Positions 9,148 through 17,890 of a stretch of DNA of 64,000 nucleotides are shown piece by piece. This stretch comes from Burkholderia sp. FERM BP-3421 (GTDB taxonomy: Bacteria; Pseudomonadota; Gammaproteobacteria; Burkholderiales; Burkholderiaceae): positions 62,001 to 126,000 of the forward strand of contig NZ_CP117779.1 of assembly GCF_028657905.1 (NCBI RefSeq). Reading direction: 5' to 3'. The position numbers and the translations under genes were made by a program. Within the stretch, counting starts at the first letter, position 1. Each line of letters opens with the position of its first letter. The notes below the pieces were generated by a model that was not told the origin of the DNA, did no database searches, and saw only the letters and a list, made by a program, of their open reading frames with translations.

Positions 9148-10560
9148 ATGAGTAACCCGATTATAATTAGACCCCGAGTTAGACCGCAAATTTACCCCGA
9201 TACCCCGAAATCTCCGGTTGAAATTCATCATGAAACTCAGGGGGTTAAAATTGAAAATAACCCGGAAATTCATGTTGAAGATCATTCGGAAATTCAATCT
9301 GAGAGCCATCCCGCGAGAGTGCCGCGTCGCAATTCGCCTCAGGTCCGAGTCGAAGTTGTTGATAATGTGGAAAATACTGGCCATGCAAATCAGGAATCGC
9401 GGAACAATCCGACTTATGGGGATATAAATTCACACCCCGACTTCGGGGGTGAAAAATCCGAGGCGCCAGGTCAAAAAGGTACTTCGCGAATTCGTAGAGC
9501 ACTATGGAATCCAACTATCCAGGCCGAAGAGAACGAGCGGAGGGAAGCAGAGTATTATCAGGGTCTTTCTACATGGGATAAAGGTCTATATAATTTCAAA
9601 TATTATGGCGAAGCATTACTCTTAACTCTAGCTGCTGGGCCAGGAGTAGAAATTGCAGAAGGGCCCGGAGCGGTCGGAGCGGTCGGAGCGGTCGGAGCGC
9701 CAGATCCGCTGGCGCCAAATGTATATACATTTGGGTCAGTAGAAAGCAATTCCCTCTTAGGCAGTGAAGAAAGTATTGGTCTTGACGGTCCGTCGTCTCC
9801 GATAAATAATCCATCTCAGTCTTCGCGGCGTAATAACTTCAGGGGGAATTCAAATTCTAGGCCCGATGAAACAGGTGAGATAAGGGAGCCGGGGAACCAA
9901 GGTAGTGGGCATGCGTCAAAGGATACAGGAAAGAGCGCGTTTGAGAGTAAACTTGACTCTCAGGTCAAAGAAGAAGCTAACGCGAGGCTTAGTAAGGATC
10001 AGAAGGCATATTCAAAGGGGGCTCGAAACAGAGAGTCGGCGTACGCCCGTGCTGGGTCGTACACTACTGGGGCTCACCCTGCTGAGGTGATTAGCGATTC
10101 ATTTGTAAATCTTTCTGCGAAATTTAAGAACTTTCCGGGGACGAAACCTACTGAGACCCCCCCAGGAGGCCAGTCTAATGTCACTTATTATAAAGTCCAC
10201 GATCCCGATGCTTTCTTGAAAGCGGTTGATATGGCGTATGGTGGTTCATTGAACAGCCTGACGAGAGCGCAAATCAGAGATTACGTAACCAGTAATCAGG
10301 CTATCGGCGAAGTATACGGGGTTCCCGGGTTGCATGCAGAAGTTAGAGCGGCAAATGACCTGTATAATAAACTTGACGCGAGTTATGGCGAGGGTGCTGC
10401 ACGTCAACGTCTTGAAGCTGGCGATATTAGCGTTTCTACTTATAAATTGGGGGCTAAGTCAATGTCGGGGGAGACCGGCGGCCCTTTCCTTGCGTGTCAA
10501 AACTGCAGCGGGATTCTTCCGTCATCCATTAACGCCACTACTGGTAGAACAACTCCATGA
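9148..10560 (+). CDS. Predicted T6SS effector with C-terminal deaminase-fold toxin domain (YwqJ-like)
   Basis: 470 residues from ATG 9148 (an in-frame start at 9088 would add 20 residues without a better ribosome site). The N-terminal ~140 residues are polar and disordered, rich in P/E/H/N. A hydrophobic stretch at ~152-165 is followed by a G-A-V repeat (three 9-bp DNA repeats near 9668-9700), then a charged linker. The last ~100 residues hold the zinc motifs of the cytidine-deaminase superfamily: H-A-E at residues 396-398 and C-x-x-C at 450-453 within P-F-L-A-C-Q-N-C-S-G-I-L-P, as in YwqJ-type toxins. It follows vgrG and overlaps the putative immunity gene by 4 bp. Base composition is more AT-rich than the T6SS genes. 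The target (nucleic acid or nucleotide) is unknown. Confidence 0.75.
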   Translation: MSNPIIIRPRVRPQIYPDTPKSPVEIHHETQGVKIENNPEIHVEDHSEIQSESHPARVPRRNSPQVRVEVVDNVENTGHANQESRNNPTYGDINSHPDFGGEKSEAPGQKGTSRIRRALWNPTIQAEENERREAEYYQGLSTWDKGLYNFKYYGEALLLTLAAGPGVEIAEGPGAVGAVGAVGAPDPLAPNVYTFGSVESNSLLGSEESIGLDGPSSPINNPSQSSRRNNFRGNSNSRPDETGEIREPGNQGSGHASKDTGKSAFESKLDSQVKEEANARLSKDQKAYSKGARNRESAYARAGSYTTGAHPAEVISDSFVNLSAKFKNFPGTKPTETPPGGQSNVTYYKVHDPDAFLKAVDMAYGGSLNSLTRAQIRDYVTSNQAIGEVYGVPGLHAEVRAANDLYNKLDASYGEGAARQRLEAGDISVSTYKLGAKSMSGETGGPFLACQNCSGILPSSINATTGRTTP

Positions 10561-11408
10561 AACGCATTTCATCTGATGTAATACAAAAAACTGGCACTCT
10601 TTTTTTCTATGAAGGGGCGCCGTTTTCCGGAGTGCTCTATGAGAAAAGAGAAAATGAAAACATCCTACCTTGGGTTGTCGAGAGTGGTGAAATAAAGGAG
10701 CGCTATATCTCACCTTATTTTGATATCCAGGATGATGTGCCGCATATTGAATTGACGGACGACGCATCAGAGGTTGGTCGTTTAATGCATGATGGTGGGC
10801 TGTTTAGTGGGGTTGCGTATTCATTCGACAACGGATTTTGTTGCGAGGAATATTTTTTTCTCAATGGCGAGGCAATTGTCGATATTTGTTGGGGAGGACG
10901 CGGGGACTTGATATCTTATGAAAGAGTGAGAGGGGATATCACTGAGACGTATGAATGGCATGATAACGGAAGGATTAAAAGCTATAAGGCAAATACGGCC
11001 GATTCATTTTTTGGATTTTTGAAGTTTTCGGCTGATGGACTTCTTGAAGGGGTAGGGGGCTATCGCGGGTTTGTTGGAAAGCTTCATGAATTGTTGGATG
11101 ATGCAAAATCTTTGCAAATTGGCATAGGTAATAATTTATTTTCCTCTGCCTGCTCGAGTGAGCTAAAATTAATTGGCGCTGACATTGGTGATGATTTTCT
11201 TGATGGCATGATTAAATCTGGGGCATTGTCATCGGTCGAGACTTTACTTATTGTTGATACAAGTGTAACCCATGATGGAATTTTTGCCGTTTGTAGCGAG
11301 GCAAGAATTAAGAAAATCTCCATCAAGGAGGATGATGAAGGTCGGCGCAATGATTTGATTGGCGTGAGCCATAGTTTCCCGGAGGTTGATATCAAATCAA
11401 TCTACTGA
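10557..11408 (+). CDS. Putative immunity protein with MORN_2/YwqK-like repeats
   Basis: 283 residues. Its ATG overlaps the effector stop (ATGA, 10557-10560). At least three MORN-variant motifs are visible in the N-terminal half: F-Y-E-G-A-P-F-S-G-V-L-Y-E near 16-28, G-G-L-F-S-G-V-A-Y near 84-92, and Y-E-W-H-D-N-G-R-I near 131-139. The C-terminal half looks like an alternating alpha/beta segment, possibly leucine-rich-repeat-like. YwqK-family MORN proteins are known partners of YwqJ-type deaminase toxins, so the pairing and order support an immunity role. No signal peptide, consistent with protection from a cytosolic toxin. Confidence 0.7.
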   Translation: MKRISSDVIQKTGTLFFYEGAPFSGVLYEKRENENILPWVVESGEIKERYISPYFDIQDDVPHIELTDDASEVGRLMHDGGLFSGVAYSFDNGFCCEEYFFLNGEAIVDICWGGRGDLISYERVRGDITETYEWHDNGRIKSYKANTADSFFGFLKFSADGLLEGVGGYRGFVGKLHELLDDAKSLQIGIGNNLFSSACSSELKLIGADIGDDFLDGMIKSGALSSVETLLIVDTSVTHDGIFAVCSEARIKKISIKEDDEGRRNDLIGVSHSFPEVDIKSIY

Positions 11409-11530
11409 ATTTATTTCATCGAAATAAATAACTGGGGCGACATTAATCGATCGATAGATAATTCTCCTATTTCGATTCCTAACACTCTGATGCTAATATT
11501 CAAGAATACAGTTGGCATCAGAGTGCTTAG

Positions 11531-11725
11531 AGACGGTTTCATAAAGGCTGCTCGGCGCGCCGGAGGGTATTCCAGCAGATCAGGCAGCAACCGAGTTTGA
11601 GGAACGCGCAGTGAATGTCGGCACGGCGCTCGAAATGAATACAGAGGCGGCGAAAGGATGCAGGCAGGCATGCGTGCGCTCAACGACCCAGCGATATTTG
11701 CCAAGGCCGCTGCAATGTTCGGTCG
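11531..11725 (-). pseudogene. IS5-family transposase, C-terminal remnant
   Basis: On the minus strand two adjacent frames read G-L-G-K-Y-R-W-V-V-E-R-T and then F-E-R-R-A-D-I-H-C-A-F-L-K-L-G, ending at a stop at 11540-11542. These are consecutive blocks of an IS5 (IS427-like) transposase C-terminus joined by a frameshift. A GAGACGGTTTCATAAA end-like sequence borders it at 11531. No other part of the element is visible. Confidence 0.7.
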
Positions 11726-11740
11726 CGCCGCTCACGACGA

Positions 11741-12076
11741 ATGTCTCGAATGCCGCGCTATACGCCTACGCGCCGAACTTCATCAAACTCAGCTGGCGCG
11801 CTGTGAAACTGGCCAAGCCGGCTAGTACCCTGACGCAAGCCCAAGTCCGCCAGCGGGCCACCCAGGCGGTGCAATCGGGCACGCATGCTCCATGCGGACG
11901 CGGCGCTCCCCTTTACGCTGCCAACCTCAACGGTGCCGCACAGCGGCACGCTGCCGAGAGGGCTCAAGGTCGGCGATCCGGTCCAAGGGGCGACGCCGCT
12001 GCCGCCGGGCTTTCCGGCGGCAGCGTCCACGAAAAACGGCTTCGACGGCGACGTCGAGATCCACATCGCGACGTAA
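11741..12076 (+). pseudogene. Possible frameshifted remnant of unknown gene
   Basis: Two overlapping plus-strand frames (about 11741-11880, then 11885-12076) give protein-like sequence. The second, rich in Pro/Gly (T-L-P-R-G-L-K-V-G-D-P-V-Q-G-A), ends in a stop 52 bp before the next gene. It may be one disrupted gene, possibly phage-derived; I do not recognise it. Confidence 0.3.
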
Positions 12077-12127
12077 GCGAGCTACGCATTCCGGCTGCAC
12101 GCTCGTCCCTATGCTAGGAGACACCTT

Positions 12128-12544
12128 ATGGCACTCTTCCAGATTCCGGTGCAATCCGCCGACGGCTACCCGACCGCCGCCATGACTCCTGACCATGTTG
12201 TCGCCTTGCGCGCCTCGCCAGCCCACGCCGGACACGTTGAGATCCGGCGGAATGGACGCACCGCTGCCGGACAGGTGGTAACGCTCACCACACCCCTCGA
12301 TCTGGCCCAGGTGGCGGGCTTGTTCGAGCCGTTCGTCACGATAGAAGTAGTCGGGGCGGTCAACGGTCCGTCCGCGTACCACGTCCGTGCCGGTGCCATC
12401 GTGGCGGTGCAGCCGCTGGCCAACGGTAACGGCCACGTGTGGCTGGTCAACCATGAGGAGCTGTTCGTGCCGCCCGCGGCGCTGGCGGTGCTCGCGGGCC
12501 AGACCAAGACGGCCAGCGGCGCGCCGGCCCCAGCGAAGATCTGA
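12128..12544 (+). CDS. Unknown protein (138 residues)
   Basis: ATG 12128 follows CTAGGAGACACCTT, a good ribosome site. No signal or membrane segment. Composition is beta-rich, with V-V-T-L-T-T-P-L and V-W-L-V-N-H-E-E-L-F-V motifs and an Ala-rich tail. A GC-rich hairpin lies just downstream. No family recognised. Confidence 0.55.
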   Translation: MALFQIPVQSADGYPTAAMTPDHVVALRASPAHAGHVEIRRNGRTAAGQVVTLTTPLDLAQVAGLFEPFVTIEVVGAVNGPSAYHVRAGAIVAVQPLANGNGHVWLVNHEELFVPPAALAVLAGQTKTASGAPAPAKI

Positions 12545-12577
12545 GAACCGCCTGCGCAGACTCCGCCCTAGAAAAAT

Positions 12578-12596
12578 GCCCGGCTGGGTGCCGGGC
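12578..12596 (+). terminator. Hairpin after 12128-12544 gene
   Basis: GCCCGGC (12578-12584), loop TGGGT, GCCGGGC (12590-12596), preceded by AAAAA and followed by TTCGTCTATT. It is placed 34 bp after the stop of the upstream gene; an imperfect intrinsic terminator. Confidence 0.55.
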
Positions 12597-12770
12597 TTCG
12601 TCTATTCGAATGTGCCGTTGCGAGACAGGGTGGCATGACTCCGTTGATTCCCCTCGAGACAAACCCCGAGTATCTTCTGTGTTGTTGGTGCGGCAGGCTG
12701 AGCCGGGGCTTCGAATCACTTCAGCATCAAGCCGCCCGTGCCCGGTCGAAATGAGACGTATGGGCGCGTA

Positions 12771-13055
12771 TCAGATCCCTTGGCGTACTTGGGCCATGAG
12801 CCGCTGACACAGCATCCGCTCGTCGCGTGCGATGCTGAGGCTTTGCTCAAGTTTTCGGATGAGCCCACGGCGCTCATCGAGAAACGCGAGTGCATCCGAC
12901 CCCTGGCTTGCTAGAAGTAGTCGAAAGACGATTCTGCTAGGCGATTCGACCTTGTTCACTACTGGCACGAGCTCTCCGAGATCGGATACCACATAAGCGC
13001 GTCCATCGACATCGTAGTGGTAGGTCCAGCCAGCAGGGTGGTAAGTCTTCGTCAT
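12771..13055 (-). CDS. Unknown protein (94 residues)
   Basis: Starts 3 bp after the stop of the gene at 13059-13304, so the two form a leftward pair. The N-terminal half holds aromatic beta strands (W-T-Y-H-Y-D-V-D-G) and the C-terminal half is a charged helix. No recognised family. Confidence 0.5.
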   Translation of the reverse strand: MTKTYHPAGWTYHYDVDGRAYVVSDLGELVPVVNKVESPSRIVFRLLLASQGSDALAFLDERRGLIRKLEQSLSIARDERMLCQRLMAQVRQGI

Positions 13056-13058
13056 TTT

Positions 13059-13304
13059 TTAGCTACTGGTGGTGTTCGGACATTCGCTTCTAAGGCGGTC
13101 AAGCCGGGCAAAAAGAGCGAGCCCGCATTGGCATGGGATGATCCAGTTTTTGTGTTGCTTGGCTTCAATGCCGCAGTGATCTCGCGCGATCGATGCGGCG
13201 AGATCGCGCGCGGCTGGTGAACCTACGCCTTGTAGGGTGAAGTCGCCTTTCCATAGCTGTCCAAGAGACAGGTATCCCTCGTTGAATGGCAGATCAAACC
13301 TCAT
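13059..13304 (-). CDS. Unknown protein (81 residues)
   Basis: ATG 13304 is chosen because AGGAG stands 8 bp upstream; a longer frame to 13352 has no ribosome site. Four Cys residues are present (two near C-G-I-E and C-Q-C-G). Unknown function; partner of the following 94-residue gene. Confidence 0.5.
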   Translation of the reverse strand: MRFDLPFNEGYLSLGQLWKGDFTLQGVGSPAARDLAASIARDHCGIEAKQHKNWIIPCQCGLALFARLDRLRSECPNTTSS

Positions 13305-13474
13305 TTCACTTGCTCCTGTTATGGCAGTTCGGGTTGAGGTGCGGCTAGCCAATCGGCCTGGAGTCGGGCGAAAGCCACTTCATTGCAAAGGCGACTTCGT
13401 CACGGCAACGCGCGAACGATAAAGCCGCGCTCGAACTTTGGCTGACGAACGACACCCGAGGGTGACAGTGCGTC

Positions 13475-14320
13475 TCATCGGATATACGTCGCGCGACCAG
13501 CGGACCGGCCGCGCAGCCATTCCAGCACGAGCAGGAGCCCGGTCGACAGAACGATCAGGATCGTGGCGAGCGCGGCGATGGTTGGATTGATGTTTTCGCG
13601 AATGCCCGCAAACATCTGCCGTGGCAGCGTCGTCTGGTCGGCACCGGCGAGAAACAACGTCACGACGACTTCGTCGAATGAGGTCGCGAAAGCGAACAGC
13701 GCGCCCGCCATCACGCCCGGCGCGATTAGAGGCAGAGTCACGCGAAAGAAGGTCGTCAGCGGGTTTGCGCCCAGCGACAGGCTCGCGCGTGCAAGATTTG
13801 GATCGATGCCTTGCAGGGTGGCCAGCACGGTGGTCACGACGAAGGGTGTTCCCAGCGCCGCATGGGCACAGATGAGCCCGGTGTAGGTGCCAGCCAGCCC
13901 GAGCGGCGCAAAAAACAGATACATGCCGACGCCCACGATCACAACGGGCACGATCATCGGCGACAGCAGCACGGCCAGCAGGAAGGACTTGCCGCGAAAG
14001 GCCGTCTTCGACAGGCCGACCGCCGCGAGCGTACCCAGCGTCGTGGCAATGAGCGTTGCGATCGGCGCGACGATGAAGCTGTTGACAGCGGCCGATCGCC
14101 AAGCGTCGGAGGCGAACAGGGTCTCGTACCAGCGCAGAGAGACGTCAGGAATCGGATAGACGAGGAAGGTGCTGGACGAGAACGACAGCGGCACGATGGC
14201 CAGCACCGGTAGGACTAGATATAGCAGGGCCAACGCGACGAGCATGCGTAGCGCGACGTATCCGATGCGTTCGCTCAGCGATAGATGTGGGGCGAACCGC
14301 GGAATTGAGGTTGGTTTCAT
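13475..14320 (-). CDS. ABC transporter permease, PotC-like
   Basis: 281 residues from ATG 14320. Six transmembrane helices and the permease EAA-type loop (L-A-R-A-S-L-S-L-G-A-N-P-L-T-T-F-F-R-V-T-L-P) are visible, as in spermidine/putrescine-type inner-membrane components. It is the last gene of a five-gene leftward operon (lysR, ATPase, binding protein, two permeases), 17 bp after the first permease. Confidence 0.88.
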   Translation of the reverse strand: MKPTSIPRFAPHLSLSERIGYVALRMLVALALLYLVLPVLAIVPLSFSSSTFLVYPIPDVSLRWYETLFASDAWRSAAVNSFIVAPIATLIATTLGTLAAVGLSKTAFRGKSFLLAVLLSPMIVPVVIVGVGMYLFFAPLGLAGTYTGLICAHAALGTPFVVTTVLATLQGIDPNLARASLSLGANPLTTFFRVTLPLIAPGVMAGALFAFATSFDEVVVTLFLAGADQTTLPRQMFAGIRENINPTIAALATILIVLSTGLLLVLEWLRGRSAGRATYIR

Positions 14321-14337
14321 GGTCGCGTGTTGTCCTG

Positions 14338-15618
14338 CTATCGGATGTTCAGGTGGGTGCGGGCAAAGCGTCCGTAAACCGCGTATAGCAGCAAAGTCGC
14401 AACCAACAGCAAGCCGCCGAGCGCGCAGGCCATTCCCCAGTTGATGGTGATGTTCGTGAAGTAGGCGACGTAGTAGCTGACCATCTGGTCGCCGGGGCCA
14501 CCGAGCAATGCGGGTGTGATGTAGTAGCCGAGCGTCACGATGAACACCAGCAGCGAACCCGCGCCGATGCCCGCGTAGGTCTGCGGGACGTAAACGCGCC
14601 AGAACGCGGCGAACGGATGGCTGCCCAGGGAAATCGCGGCCCGCTGATAGCTTGGCGGAACGGTTCGCATCACGCTGTACAGCGGCAGGATCATGAACGG
14701 CAGCATGATGTGCGTCATCGAGATGTAGACGCCCACGCGGTTGAACAGAAGCGGTAGCGGGGCATGAACGAGCCCCAGGTCGATCAGCAATCGGTTGAGC
14801 AATCCCTCGTTTTGCAGAATCACGATCCACGCCGCAACGCGCACGAGTATCGAAGTCCAGAACGGGATCAACACCAGGATCATGGCGAGATTTGCCCGCC
14901 GCGCGGGCAGTATCGAGATCCAGTAGGCGAGGGGGTAGCCCAGCGCCAGGCACAGGGCCGTGACGACCGCCGCGATCAGGAACGTGCGCGCGAACACCGA
15001 GCGATAAATGCGCTGGTCCGGATCGCTCGACACGACGTGGCCGCTGGCGTCCTGCCTGAAATCGAGCGCCGCGAGGACATAGAACGGCGAGTACGCGTGA
15101 CCATTCCTCGCGATCGCCTGCCAGTAGCGCACGTCGGACCATCGGCCGTCGAGTTCGTTCAGTGCGGCCTTGATGCGGGCGGCCGGCAGCGGACGAGTTT
15201 CATCGTCGCGCAGCGGCATCGCGCGGGCGGTTTTCATCACCAGCGAGCGAAAGCCGGGTATTTCGCTATTCAACCGTCGCGCGAGTGCGCCCGTCGTTTC
15301 GTCGGTGCCAGCGGCAGTCAAGTCGTTCGCGAGCGCCGCGTAAGCAGCGTCATCGGGAGGCGTGCGCGCGTCCCAGTTGCGCAACGCGGCGACGGTGCCC
15401 GGCAACGCAGTCGAAATCTCGGGATTCTGAATCGCGCGGACGAGCAGCGCACCGATCGGGATGACAAACACACCCAGCAGGAAGAGGGCGAGCGGCGCGA
15501 TCAGCAGTACCGCAATGGCGTGCTGCTTCGCCTTCGCGACGGCGAGGTCGCGTTTCAGCCGAGTGCCCGCGCGCTGCGGGGAGGTCTGGGCCGTCGCCGC
15601 GTCGATCATGCTGTCCAT
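14338..15618 (-). CDS. ABC transporter permease, PotB-like with long periplasmic insert
   Basis: 426 residues. A first membrane helix near 37-60 is followed by a ~140-residue hydrophilic insert, longer than usual for PotB, then five helices and the EAA loop (Q-R-A-A-I-S-L-G-S-H-P-F-A-A-F-W-R-V-Y-V-P). It pairs with the next permease to form the channel of the importer. Confidence 0.87.
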   Translation of the reverse strand: MDSMIDAATAQTSPQRAGTRLKRDLAVAKAKQHAIAVLLIAPLALFLLGVFVIPIGALLVRAIQNPEISTALPGTVAALRNWDARTPPDDAAYAALANDLTAAGTDETTGALARRLNSEIPGFRSLVMKTARAMPLRDDETRPLPAARIKAALNELDGRWSDVRYWQAIARNGHAYSPFYVLAALDFRQDASGHVVSSDPDQRIYRSVFARTFLIAAVVTALCLALGYPLAYWISILPARRANLAMILVLIPFWTSILVRVAAWIVILQNEGLLNRLLIDLGLVHAPLPLLFNRVGVYISMTHIMLPFMILPLYSVMRTVPPSYQRAAISLGSHPFAAFWRVYVPQTYAGIGAGSLLVFIVTLGYYITPALLGGPGDQMVSYYVAYFTNITINWGMACALGGLLLVATLLLYAVYGRFARTHLNIR

Positions 15619-15690
15619 CTTCTGCCTTGTTGAGTCGACGGCGTCGATTCGGCCGCCGTCGATTCGCGACGGCGCGGCCGAGATGCCTGG

Positions 15691-16746
15691 TTACCTGGAG
15701 GCCCAGTCGGCGAAACGCTCTTCGAGTTCGTCGCCGTGGTCCGTCCAAAACGCGAGGTTCTGCAAGACCGCTTGTTTGCCGTTGGCCGGTGAATTTGGCA
15801 GTTTCGCGAGCAGCGCCGGATCGAGCGATTTGAGTGCCGCGAGATTGACGGGACCATAGGCAATGCGCTTCGCAAAATCCTGTTGCGGTCCCGGGGAGAC
15901 GGTGTATGCGATGAACTTCTCTGCCAGTGCCTTATTAGGCGCGCCCTTCGGAATGGCCCAGTAATCGAGGTCGTAGATGCTGCCGTTCCAGACGACCTTC
16001 AGATTTTTGCCCTCGCGTTGAGCGGCATCGATGCGGCCGTTGAACGCGGACGTCATCACCACGTCGCCCGCTACCAGGAACTGCGGCGCTTGCGCGCCCG
16101 CCTCCCACCATTGGATGTACGGTTTGAGCGCATCGAGCTTCTTGAACGCCCGGTCCTGGCCCGCCTTGGTTTCAAGGACCTTGTAGACGTCCTTCGGGGC
16201 GACACCGTCCGCCATCAGCGCGAATTCCAGATTGCCGCGCGCGCCCTTGCGCATCGAGCGCTTGCCCGGGAAGCGCTTGACGTCCCAGAAGTCAGCCCAG
16301 CCTGTCGGAGCCGTCTTCAGGCGGTTTGCGTCGTAGGCGAGCGCGGTCGACCACACGAAGATGCCGACGCCACACGCTTGCTGGGCTTCCGGAATCAGAT
16401 CGCTCTTCTTGAAGAGTTTGGACCAGTCGAGTTTTTCGTAAAGGCCTTCATCGCAGCCGCGGCCGATGTCGCCGGACTCCACCGCAACGACGTCCCAGTC
16501 GACGTGTTTCGCCTCGACCATGGCCTTGATCTTGGCCTGTTCGCCGTTGTAGGCGACCGCGCTCACCTTGGTCCCGGTTTGCGTGGCGAAGGGCCGGTTG
16601 AAGGCCGCTTCCTGCGCGGCGCCGTTCGTGCCGCCGAAATTTACGACGGTCAACTCGGCGGCATGGGCGCTAGTTGAGATGGCGAACGTCGAAAGGATAC
16701 TCGCCGCGCCGAGCACCACCGAGCGAAGGATGTCCTGCTGTTTCAT
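15691..16746 (-). CDS. ABC transporter substrate-binding protein, spermidine/putrescine type
   Basis: 351 residues from ATG 16746; an upstream in-frame start would overlap the ATPase gene. Residues 1-30 are a signal peptide (L-G-A-A-S-I-L-S-T-F-A-I-S-T-S-A-H-A-A). The mature protein starts E-L-T-V-V-N-F-G-G, typical of the PotD/FutA-like binding-protein group, and keeps the Y-W-A-I-P-K-G-A-P-N-K motif near the C-terminal lobe. The ligand cannot be read from sequence. The nearby kinase/phospho-lyase genes suggest an amino alcohol or amino acid, which is inference. Confidence 0.85.
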   Translation of the reverse strand: MKQQDILRSVVLGAASILSTFAISTSAHAAELTVVNFGGTNGAAQEAAFNRPFATQTGTKVSAVAYNGEQAKIKAMVEAKHVDWDVVAVESGDIGRGCDEGLYEKLDWSKLFKKSDLIPEAQQACGVGIFVWSTALAYDANRLKTAPTGWADFWDVKRFPGKRSMRKGARGNLEFALMADGVAPKDVYKVLETKAGQDRAFKKLDALKPYIQWWEAGAQAPQFLVAGDVVMTSAFNGRIDAAQREGKNLKVVWNGSIYDLDYWAIPKGAPNKALAEKFIAYTVSPGPQQDFAKRIAYGPVNLAALKSLDPALLAKLPNSPANGKQAVLQNLAFWTDHGDELEERFADWASR

Positions 16747-16798
16747 GGATAGACCCATTGGGTAAACGATGGAAGGGATGAGGCTGGGTTGGGAAGCA

Positions 16799-17890
16799 TC
16801 AAACGAATACGCGCAGGTGCTCGGCATCGAACTCGAGCCAGAGCCTTGACCCTGGCGTCAGTGGCCCCGGCGTCGGCGTGCCGAGTGGCACCTTGACGAA
16901 CAATTCGCGCTGATCCGCCAAGGAGAAGTAGAGGCGAACGTGGTCTCCAAAATACGATAGCCGCTGGATTTCACCGTTGACCCTATTCGCGACGCCGTCG
17001 CGGCGGCCATTCGCGAGCCGCAGGCGCTCTGGGCGAATGAGCGCCGTCGCCGGCGCACCCACGCGCAGATCGCCGGCCTTGACGCCGCGCATTTCACTGC
17101 CGTCGCTCAGCCGCAGCGTACAGAAGCGGTCGTCGAGGCCGACCACGGTTCCAGCGAGCGGGTTGTTGTCGCCGATGAATGAGGCCACAAACGGACTGGA
17201 TGGCGCTTCATACAGGTGCTCGACCGTATCGAGCTGTTGGACGCGTCCGGCTTCGAATACCGCGACGCGATCCGACATCGTGAGCGCCTCGCCCTGATCG
17301 TGCGTCACATAGATGAAGGTGATGCCAAGCGCGTCGTGCAGCGATTTCAGCTCGTACTGCATTTTCTCGCGCAGCTGCTTGTCGAGTGCGCCGAGCGGCT
17401 CGTCCATCAGCACTAGCCTGGGGGTGAACACCAGCGCGCGCGCGAGCGCCACCCGCTGTTGCTGCCCGCCGGAAAGCTGTGCAGGGTAGCGTTTGCCGAG
17501 CCCCTCCATGCGAACCATCTTTAGCGCTTCGTGCACTCGCTGCGCGCGTTCGTCCCGCGCGATCCGGCGTACCGTGAGCGGATATTGAATATTCTGCTCG
17601 ACGGTCAAATGCGGGAACAGCGCGTAGTTCTGAAAAACAACGCCTATGTCGCGCTTCTGAGGCGAGACGGTATTGATCAACACGTTGTCCAGCCAGATTT
17701 CTCCGCCGGTCGGCGCCTCGAAGCCGGCAAGCATCATCAGGCAGGTCGTCTTTCCCGAGCCGGACGGTCCCAGCAAGGTCAGGAATTCGCCGCGGTAGAC
17801 ATCGAGGTCGAGCCGCTTAACGACATGCGATTTTCCATCATAGGTCTTGTCGACGCCCCGGAAGCTTGCAATTATGTCTCGCCCTTTCAT
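16799..17890 (-). CDS. ABC transporter ATP-binding protein, PotA-like
   Basis: 363 residues. Walker A G-P-S-G-S-G-K-T at 41-48, Q-loop V-F-Q-N-Y-A-L-F-P-H, signature L-S-G-G-Q-Q-Q-R, Walker B L-V-L-M-D-E-P and H-loop V-T-H-D are all intact, followed by a TOBE domain from ~280. Its ATG shares one base with the stop of the lysR gene (TAATG at 17888-17892), so regulator and transporter are translationally coupled. Confidence 0.92.
   Translation of the reverse strand: MKGRDIIASFRGVDKTYDGKSHVVKRLDLDVYRGEFLTLLGPSGSGKTTCLMMLAGFEAPTGGEIWLDNVLINTVSPQKRDIGVVFQNYALFPHLTVEQNIQYPLTVRRIARDERAQRVHEALKMVRMEGLGKRYPAQLSGGQQQRVALARALVFTPRLVLMDEPLGALDKQLREKMQYELKSLHDALGITFIYVTHDQGEALTMSDRVAVFEAGRVQQLDTVEHLYEAPSSPFVASFIGDNNPLAGTVVGLDDRFCTLRLSDGSEMRGVKAGDLRVGAPATALIRPERLRLANGRRDGVANRVNGEIQRLSYFGDHVRLYFSLADQRELFVKVPLGTPTPGPLTPGSRLWLEFDAEHLRVFV

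Noticed and set aside
8926..9384. 152-codon minus-strand frame between vgrG and the effector
   Set aside because: No ribosome site, low-complexity N/F/M/R translation that mirrors the N-terminal repeats of the effector.
15883..16677. Long plus-strand frame over the binding-protein gene
   Set aside because: Shadow of the substrate-binding protein on the other strand.
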